DNA of 29,026 nucleotides. Origin: a virus. The number at the start of each line of letters is the position of its first letter. The stretch's first letter is position 1. Location of the stretch: the IMG/VR virus record IMGVR_UViG_3300030103_004582, positions 70,845 through 99,870 of that record. One strand, written 5' to 3'. The position numbers were made by a program, and so were the translations under genes. Under the pieces are notes generated by a model, which did not search any database, had not been told where the DNA came from, and saw nothing but the letters and a program-made list of their open reading frames with translations. This document shows, in pieces, positions 23,216 to 29,026 of this stretch.

Positions 23216-25168
23216 TTACTTTTCTTCGTTTTCAATAATACTATCTATTTCTTTTGACATTTCTTCTATCTTAGAGTTAATTGTATTAACTTCATCGTCT
23301 AAATTTTCTACATTAAAAACTTTTTCATTTTCATCTATACTTTCCATTAATCTTTTGAAGTACATATTTTGATATTTTTTAACTTTACTATTTAACACTT
23401 CTCTTTGTTTTTCTTCCATTAAAAGATTTTCTTTTTTGTCTATAGATTCGACTGCTGCACCCGCTTCAGCTGCCGCTGCTTCTCCACCTGCATCAGTAGC
23501 CGCAGCATCATCCATACCACCAGCTAAGTCTGCACCAAAGTCAGATCCACCTCCGAAGTCATCACCACCAGTGTCTCCACCCATATCACCTCCTGCTGCG
23601 TCACCTCCAGATTCTCCTTCAGCACCCATTGGATCACCATATAATGTATCAACTCTATCAAAGATACCTGTTTTCTTAATTACTGTAGACGTTTGTTCCA
23701 TTTCTGCACTAGCCGCTTTTTCCATTCTTTGTTGTTCTAAGTCATTGCGTATTTCTTCTTCAGACATACCTAATATATCTCTTTTAGCTCTAGTCATAGA
23801 ATAAGCACCAAACCCATTACCTGCGTCTGACACTGCGTCTTTATATAAGGTAACTTTTAATTGGGTTTGTTCTATCTTCAACATCTCTGCTTGTGTAGAT
23901 GGGTTATTAAGTGTTAATGTAAAATTTTCTAATTCATCTTCTAAACCTAAAATATAAAGGTGTATGATTGCAATTTTATTTAATTCTTGTATAATTGCCT
24001 GTTGTACTCTATTAATTGTCCTAGAGAATCTAATATCTTGTAATGCTAAATTTTTACCCTCACCTGTTACTTCTTCAAAACCTAAAAATGGTTTAGGTAC
24101 TCTTAATGCAGTAAATAATTTCTTTTGAAGGAATTGTATATCAGCAATTTCAGATAGGTTAGTAGCACCAGGAAGAGTATCAATAGGGCTAGGTGCATTT
24201 TGATCCCTTACAGGTACAAAATAATCTTGATCTTGTGCCATTTGATTGTAACGTGTATCTATTTGTCCTGTTTGTTGGTCAATTACAGGACTTCTTTTAA
24301 AGTTATCTGCGATTTTGTTCACATATGCTGGTACATCTTTCTCATCGATGTTACCAACAAATATTTTAAATATTCTTCTTTCAGGTGCTCTAGTTACTCT
24401 ATATATTAACATAGCATCTTCGGACAAAAGTAATTGTTTCCAAATTCTTCTAGCTTTTTCTAAAATAGAAGTCCCATATGGTAATCTTCTATCATCACCT
24501 AATAATCTAAAGTGTGCCACTTGCCACGCATTAAACTCCATATCTTTTTGTCCCCACACAAATTTAACTGGATTAAATTTATCTTGTGTAGATAAGTTAG
24601 AATTTTCACCAAATCCATCATTTTCTTTTCTCGCAATTTCAATATTAGGTAATTGTTTTACACTTTGGACTCCATCTTCACTATCGATAGACAAATATAA
24701 AAAATTATCACCATATTTACATGTGTTTCTCACCCACATTGGTAAGTTAGTGTGAATATCTAGTCTATTAAAAAATAAGTCTTGTAATATTCTTCTTACT
24801 CTTTTACTTTCTGAAAATATATTAAGTATTTTACCATCACTATTAGGTGTTGTAGATTCCTCCATAAAAATATCCAACGCCGCAGCAATTTCTGGAAAGA
24901 ATTCCATCCCCTCAAAATCTGCATAAGATGCCAATCTTGTTGTTTCATAATATATTGAGTGTTGGTAAATCTCATTGTCTACCTTTTTCCATTGATTCGC
25001 TAGATATGCGTCTTGTTGTTTTTGAAGTAATTCATAATCATATTCTTCTTTTGATTGAGTTTTTAACAACTCTTTATCGTTTATTGAATATCTTGATTTA
25101 CTTTCCGCTTGTTTTCTTTCAGGACCAAATAAGTCACTTAACTGTTGAAATATTGTTTTTCTTGCCAT
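23216..25168 (-). CDS. gp20: Portal protein, gp20-like, with Gly/Ala/Asp linker and extra tail
   Basis: Forms the dodecameric ring at the head vertex through which DNA enters. The T4-like portal core spans about residues 60-500: ADFEGMEFFPEIAAALDIFM, VAHFRLLGDDRRLPYGTS and the signature YRVTRAPERRIFKIFVGNI (about 256-274), followed by the clip and crown parts and FLGFEEVTGEGKNLALQDIR. From about 513 to 573 comes a linker made almost only of Gly, Ala, Asp and Ser, then a charged helical tail (about 574-650). Length 650 exceeds T4 gp20 (524) by this addition. It directly follows gp17 with no tail sheath or tube genes between, unlike T4. Confidence 0.93.
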   Translation of the reverse strand: MARKTIFQQLSDLFGPERKQAESKSRYSINDKELLKTQSKEEYDYELLQKQQDAYLANQWKKVDNEIYQHSIYYETTRLASYADFEGMEFFPEIAAALDIFMEESTTPNSDGKILNIFSESKRVRRILQDLFFNRLDIHTNLPMWVRNTCKYGDNFLYLSIDSEDGVQSVKQLPNIEIARKENDGFGENSNLSTQDKFNPVKFVWGQKDMEFNAWQVAHFRLLGDDRRLPYGTSILEKARRIWKQLLLSEDAMLIYRVTRAPERRIFKIFVGNIDEKDVPAYVNKIADNFKRSPVIDQQTGQIDTRYNQMAQDQDYFVPVRDQNAPSPIDTLPGATNLSEIADIQFLQKKLFTALRVPKPFLGFEEVTGEGKNLALQDIRFSRTINRVQQAIIQELNKIAIIHLYILGLEDELENFTLTLNNPSTQAEMLKIEQTQLKVTLYKDAVSDAGNGFGAYSMTRAKRDILGMSEEEIRNDLEQQRMEKAASAEMEQTSTVIKKTGIFDRVDTLYGDPMGAEGESGGDAAGGDMGGDTGGDDFGGGSDFGADLAGGMDDAAATDAGGEAAAAEAGAAVESIDKKENLLMEEKQREVLNSKVKKYQNMYFKRLMESIDENEKVFNVENLDDEVNTINSKIEEMSKEIDSIIENEEK

Positions 25169-25193
25169 TTTATTAAATATCTTTTTACTATTA

Positions 25194-25204
25194 TAATAAA
25201 TATC
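25194..25204 (-). promoter_or_regulatory. Putative late promoter element GATATTTATTA
   Basis: An exact GATATTTATTA on the minus strand, 25 bp before the portal ATG at 25168. A weaker relative (GATATTTAATA, 25171-25181) lies 2 bp before the ATG. Confidence 0.5.
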
Positions 25205-25220
25205 TAGTAAAAACTAAATA

Positions 25221-27014
25221 TTACTTTATACCAAATAACCAATTATATTCTCCATTATCGTTATTTCCATTATTTTGTTTAGGTTCATATGTAGGGGTAT
25301 TACTATAAAATGGATTTACATGTGTTTGTTTAGGTGTAATCTTATTAGTATTATTACTAACTGTAGTCCAACTATCTAACATTGCTCTAGTTTGATTTTC
25401 TATCTGTTTTAATTTTTTAAACGTAGTTTGTACCACAAATATTGGCATTGCTAATGCCATAATTATATCATCATGATATCCATCCATATGATCTGGTCTA
25501 CCATTTCTATAGACAAAAGTTTTTAATTCTGAAATTAATCTTACTGATCGTATAATAGTTTTATTCTCCCTAATATGTTCTTCTAAATCACTAACCATTT
25601 GTAATCTACTACTACCCACATTAAAACCAGGTACTTTATCCCCTTGTTTATATAAGGTTTTAGCATATTTTTCACTTAATTTTCTACTTTTAGGATCATC
25701 GTAGTGTAAATGTGTGTATCCCATTTCTAATAATTTCATAACTGTAGAAACTCCCATACCACCTGTAATATCTACTACAGTATATGCATTATATAAATTA
25801 CCATATTTATAAACTATTTCTGCCAACAAATCTGGAGGTAATTTATATTTAAATTCTGCAACTTGTTCTAAGTTTTCAAAATCTAAAATAACAATAGTAG
25901 AACTATCTTTACCATCACCTCTAGAAACATCCACACCCATAATATATTTATGACCTTCTTCTGGTTCTTTCCATATCCACATAGATTTTTCCATCTCTGC
26001 CTTATATTTAGGTTCTTGTACATTATTTTGTTCTTGAAATTCTATGTATTCATCATCAATAACATTACCACCAGAGGATACAAATGATACATCTAATTCT
26101 TGTGCAATTTGTTTTTTATCCCCATTCATGTCTCTACACATTTCTTCATACCATGGAGAAGAACCTTTCCAACCATCACTAACCATTATATTATAGTCTT
26201 TAATATCTATACTATTAGTTTCGTAAGTTTTACCACTATATTCCCACCTTAATGTTTCTCTACCTACTGTCTCACAAACAATTTCCTCATTTTCACCTCT
26301 TAACCACCTTAAACCTCTATTGTATCTAATATCTTCATGCCACCTCATTTCAATTATATTGAAGTTATTATCCCCTTGTTTTGCACCATCATAAGTTTTA
26401 TAATATAATGCATCTTGACCATTAGGTGTTGAAATAAGTGTTACCTTACCACCCGTACCTAACGATGTTAAAGCGGCACCGAATACTTCTGCACCATTAT
26501 CGATAAACGCTGCCTCATCCATAATTAAAAATGTCGGTGTATAACCCCTAAGTGCATCTTTTGATGTTGCTAATGCTTTTACTTCACATTGAGTGTCTTT
26601 AGTTTTGATATGTCCTTTGGCTTCAATAGATAAATAAGAATCCCCTTCATCAATACCCCATACCCATGATGGTATCTGATCTAAGAAATCTTTTATTTTT
26701 TTTAAAAACTCTTGTGCTAATGTTTGTTTATTGGCTAATACTAGTACTTTCCAAGGATTATTAGGATCACCAAACGCAATTTTTGCTGCAATATATGCTG
26801 CAGTAGTTGTAGATACACCTGCCTGTCTTGGTTTAGTTACAATATTACGATTATGTTTTTCATATGATTTAATTATTTCTTTCTGTTTATGAAATAATTT
26901 AAAAGGAACAAATCCTTTTTGTGTTAAATCATATGTTTTAAGAAACGTCTCTATTGCGTATATAGGATCACCCAAACACTTCGCATATACCTTTAATTGT
27001 TGTCCTCTATCCAT
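25221..27014 (-). CDS. gp17: Terminase large subunit, gp17-like
   Basis: ATP-driven motor and nuclease that packages DNA. The ATPase half has the P-loop TKPRQAGVSTTT (60-71), in which the usual GK pair is absent and K61 stands at the front of the loop, as in many terminases; Walker B FLIMDEAAF with D166 and catalytic E167; and coupling motif VTLISTPNG (191-199). The nuclease half has GVDVSRGDGKDSS (D362), YTVVDITGGMG (D415) and YHDDIIMALAM, the three acid positions of the RNase H fold. Length 597 matches T4 gp17 (610). The C-terminus is Asn/Thr/Pro-rich and probably flexible. It has its own candidate late promoter. Confidence 0.95.
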   Translation of the reverse strand: MDRGQQLKVYAKCLGDPIYAIETFLKTYDLTQKGFVPFKLFHKQKEIIKSYEKHNRNIVTKPRQAGVSTTTAAYIAAKIAFGDPNNPWKVLVLANKQTLAQEFLKKIKDFLDQIPSWVWGIDEGDSYLSIEAKGHIKTKDTQCEVKALATSKDALRGYTPTFLIMDEAAFIDNGAEVFGAALTSLGTGGKVTLISTPNGQDALYYKTYDGAKQGDNNFNIIEMRWHEDIRYNRGLRWLRGENEEIVCETVGRETLRWEYSGKTYETNSIDIKDYNIMVSDGWKGSSPWYEEMCRDMNGDKKQIAQELDVSFVSSGGNVIDDEYIEFQEQNNVQEPKYKAEMEKSMWIWKEPEEGHKYIMGVDVSRGDGKDSSTIVILDFENLEQVAEFKYKLPPDLLAEIVYKYGNLYNAYTVVDITGGMGVSTVMKLLEMGYTHLHYDDPKSRKLSEKYAKTLYKQGDKVPGFNVGSSRLQMVSDLEEHIRENKTIIRSVRLISELKTFVYRNGRPDHMDGYHDDIIMALAMPIFVVQTTFKKLKQIENQTRAMLDSWTTVSNNTNKITPKQTHVNPFYSNTPTYEPKQNNGNNDNGEYNWLFGIK

Positions 27015-27027
27015 AAGATAAGTTTAC

Positions 27028-27038
27028 TAATAAATATC
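27028..27038 (-). promoter_or_regulatory. Putative late promoter element GATATTTATTA
   Basis: An exact GATATTTATTA on the minus strand, 13 bp before the terminase ATG at 27014, in the 41-bp gap after the preceding gene. Confidence 0.52.
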
Positions 27039-27055
27039 AAAATGTAAATAAATAG

Positions 27056-27892
27056 TTAAAATGCAACTAAATTACCGTTTTTCCACGCTTCGTAATTGGG
27101 TCCTAATTCGTAAGTGATTGTTCTACCATCCCTAACTTTTTTAATAATACCCGCATGTACTGCCGCTCTAAAAAATGTTGAGTGTTGTCCTGATGATCTA
27201 CCTCTAGAATTTATATATCTTAAAAATCCTTCTTTAGTTTTCTTAGGTTTTTCTTGAATGTAATTTATTAGTGACTGTATCATACCATCCTTTTTCTCAA
27301 AAGTTAGTCCCGCAGTTTTAGGGAATAGCACTAGTCCGTGTCTTTCTGCAAAATTATGAATTTTATTTATAATTTCCCCATCAAAACCTATACCCCTTAT
27401 TTTTTTATATAAAATTGATGCTAATTGTATTGCTTTTTTAGGTGGGTTATTTTTAAAAAGGTATTCTAGTGCGGGTTCTATTGACAATAGAATTCTTTCT
27501 ACGGTTTCATTTCCTGCCACCGAATCATCAAATAAATAAAGTATTTGTTTTAGTTCTATTGCCTTCTGTGGGGGTGGGATATTGGATACATATACGTCAT
27601 CACTAAGTTTTTCTGCAATTGCATTCATATACCTTCTATAAGGTCTAGGATTAAAACCTAAGTAACCCGAATTTCGTACTCTATCTAACATTTTATAACC
27701 TAATAAGTGATATAACATCTCATCTTCTATAACTTCATCTACAGTAAACCCATATGTATTTACTATTAAATCCCAAACATATTCAAAATCATCATTTTCA
27801 ATTTCTTTATAAACTTTATCCATAAAGTTAGTGCGGTTAGTATCTTCCGATACAAACTTACGATATTGTTCCTCTGTTAATTTAATCTTCAT
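27056..27892 (-). CDS. Unknown protein with winged-helix-like C-terminus, upstream of gp17
   Basis: About 278 residues from the ATG at 27892 (MKIKLTEEQYRKFVSED). A GTG at 27904 would add four residues but overlaps the preceding gene. The N-terminal 200 residues are helical, with ALEYLFKNNPPKKAIQLASI echoing an earlier IPPPQKAIELKQILYLFDD, perhaps an internal duplication. The last ~75 look like a small DNA-binding domain: MIQSLINYIQEKPKKTKEGF, STFFRAAVHAGIIKKV, then a wing (GRTITYELGPNYEAW). Being just upstream of the large terminase, it might help in DNA recognition for packaging, but it is longer than known small terminases. Function is an open question. Confidence 0.65.
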   Translation of the reverse strand: MKIKLTEEQYRKFVSEDTNRTNFMDKVYKEIENDDFEYVWDLIVNTYGFTVDEVIEDEMLYHLLGYKMLDRVRNSGYLGFNPRPYRRYMNAIAEKLSDDVYVSNIPPPQKAIELKQILYLFDDSVAGNETVERILLSIEPALEYLFKNNPPKKAIQLASILYKKIRGIGFDGEIINKIHNFAERHGLVLFPKTAGLTFEKKDGMIQSLINYIQEKPKKTKEGFLRYINSRGRSSGQHSTFFRAAVHAGIIKKVRDGRTITYELGPNYEAWKNGNLVAF

Positions 27893-27896
27893 AATA

Positions 27897-29026
27897 TTAC
27901 GCACTCATTTCTAAATAATTATATAAACTCTCTTCAAACCACTCTTTCGCCTTTGTAGTGTCAGGATAGTAGTAGTCTAAATTAGGTAAGTCTAATAAAT
28001 CACTTTCCTGATCTAACATTTCTACAACCGCATCTACAAAGTTTGATTCTTGTTCCTCAACAAAAGCGCTTTCAACATCAATATAATGTTCAATTACCCT
28101 ATCTATTAATTCTGTAGGTATTGGTACTTTTAAATCATATCTTCTACTATCCCCACTTTTAGTATTTTCTACCCAATCTGGTTTACTACCAAATAACTCA
28201 GTAATTTCTTCTATACCCCTATTCCTCATGTCTGTTTCTATCACATCATTCATTGTTCTTTCGTATGCACTTCTAATATCTCTTTCTAAGTCAATCAGTT
28301 CACCATGATTTAATAAAAATTCTAAAACATCTTCCCCATCTACTTCATTATTTTTTATCTGTGTTCTTAATGTATTTATAAAAGTTGGGTTAATGTCTAA
28401 GAAATCATCATCACCTACAACCTCTTCAGACATACCCATTTCATATAACTCTTCTCCTCCATTCACACCAACCATAATTTTGTCTGTATATGCAGGAATG
28501 GATTCTATTACACTATCCATTGCCTTTCCTGTCATATCTGAGACTATCTCATCCATTGGGGTATCGTAATAAGAAAAGAAATCACTATGATCTTCACTAA
28601 ATACCTCTTCTGCCAACTCCTCATTTTTAAATAACTCTGTTAAATCATCCCACCCATCAACAGACAATACCATATTAGGATATAATCCTTCGGTATCACT
28701 AAATGACATAGTATCATAATAATTAAGTTTTTCGGGATTCCCATCTTTATCAGTTTTTCCTGTGTTAAAAGTTTTATTGAAAAAATCTAACTTTTTCAAT
28801 ATACCATATATATTAGTTATATCTCTCCAACCCCTTAACTCATCTATCTGAAACTCACTAAATATATTACCAATATCTTCTTCATTCCATTTAGAATTAG
28901 GATCTAGTGTCCATTTTATGAAAAAATATAAAACAACTTCCTGTTCTAATGCAACCATTTCTCCAAAGTAATCTAATACCTGTGCAACATTATCGTACCT
29001 AAAACCTGTTCTATGAGGACTATCAT
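27897..29026 (-). CDS. Unknown acidic protein, 5' end missing
   Basis: Begins outside the window: the frame stays open to the right edge, and codons upstream of the ATG at 28958 read DSPHRTGFRYDNVAQVLDYF, which looks coding, so that ATG is probably internal. At least 375 residues are seen. The protein is strikingly acidic and helical (SEEVVGDDDFLDINPTFINT, IDRVIEHYIDVESAFVEEQE). Aromatic residues cluster near the end (YYYPDTTKAKEWFEESLYNY). No motif, signal or membrane helix is recognisable. It is followed after 4 bp by the winged-helix-like gene, so both are probably on one transcript with an unknown function near packaging genes. Confidence 0.65.
   Translation of the reverse strand, partial: DSPHRTGFRYDNVAQVLDYFGEMVALEQEVVLYFFIKWTLDPNSKWNEEDIGNIFSEFQIDELRGWRDITNIYGILKKLDFFNKTFNTGKTDKDGNPEKLNYYDTMSFSDTEGLYPNMVLSVDGWDDLTELFKNEELAEEVFSEDHSDFFSYYDTPMDEIVSDMTGKAMDSVIESIPAYTDKIMVGVNGGEELYEMGMSEEVVGDDDFLDINPTFINTLRTQIKNNEVDGEDVLEFLLNHGELIDLERDIRSAYERTMNDVIETDMRNRGIEEITELFGSKPDWVENTKSGDSRRYDLKVPIPTELIDRVIEHYIDVESAFVEEQESNFVDAVVEMLDQESDLLDLPNLDYYYPDTTKAKEWFEESLYNYLEMSA

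Noticed and set aside
23436-23804. Open plus-strand frame rich in Ser, Pro and Ala
   Set aside because: Antisense of the portal Gly/Ala/Asp linker.
27902-27904. GTG start for the gene before gp17
   Set aside because: It overlaps the preceding gene; the ATG at 27892 gives a natural N-terminus (MKIKLTEEQY).
28956-28958. ATG as start of the last minus-strand gene
   Set aside because: The upstream codons to the edge are open and protein-like; the true start is probably beyond the window.
1-29026. tRNA, rRNA, integrase or insertion sequence
   Set aside because: No cloverleaf, transposase or integrase motifs, or terminal inverted repeats were found by eye; no host genes flank the region.

Overview
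The window is a piece of an AT-rich (about 30% G+C by eye), tightly packed genome of a T4-like tailed phage. The right half carries a head-assembly block recognisable by motif and order: large terminase (gp17), portal (gp20), prohead protease (gp21), core scaffold (gp22) and major capsid protein (gp23). A gp55-like late sigma factor and a gp5-like baseplate spike with an OB-fold lie in the left half. There are no integrase, host or tRNA genes. Almost no start codon has a Shine-Dalgarno sequence in front of it; starts follow A-rich leaders instead. This, plus one promoter of the Bacteroidota type (TTTG-N20-TATCTTTA), suggests a Bacteroidota host; that host call is an inference.

Layout. Positions 1-10411 (+) hold a carbohydrate region: eight glycosyltransferase genes (one a two-domain fusion cut by the window edge) together with gmd and fcl, which convert GDP-mannose to GDP-L-fucose. 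Among them sit a HAD-like protein that has lost its catalytic residues (7457-8080) and a small unknown protein (8137-8451). Next come the late sigma factor (10412-11149), a possible small terminase (11186-11569) and a tail/baseplate set (11573-16682). The + and - transcription units converge at about 16.7 kb on a perfect 12-bp hairpin. On the - strand, from right to left, are two genes of unknown function (27056-29026; the outer one is cut by the window edge), gp17, gp20, an unknown in the gp67/gp68 position, a second unknown with a host-type promoter, gp21, gp22, gp23 and an unknown downstream of the capsid gene.

How the genes fit together. gp20, gp21, gp22 and gp23 build and mature the prohead, gp17 fills it with DNA, and the left-hand structural genes contribute to the baseplate. 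The gp55-like factor should direct their late transcription. Four exact copies of GATATTTATTA, and four looser ones, lie on the coding strand before structural or neighbouring genes and are absent before the glycosyltransferase genes; I propose this as the late promoter element of this phage. The sugar genes probably make a fucose-containing glycan for the virion or for the host surface, but the acceptor cannot be read from sequence.

No gene-free stretch exceeds 300 bases; the longest gaps are about 115 bases.
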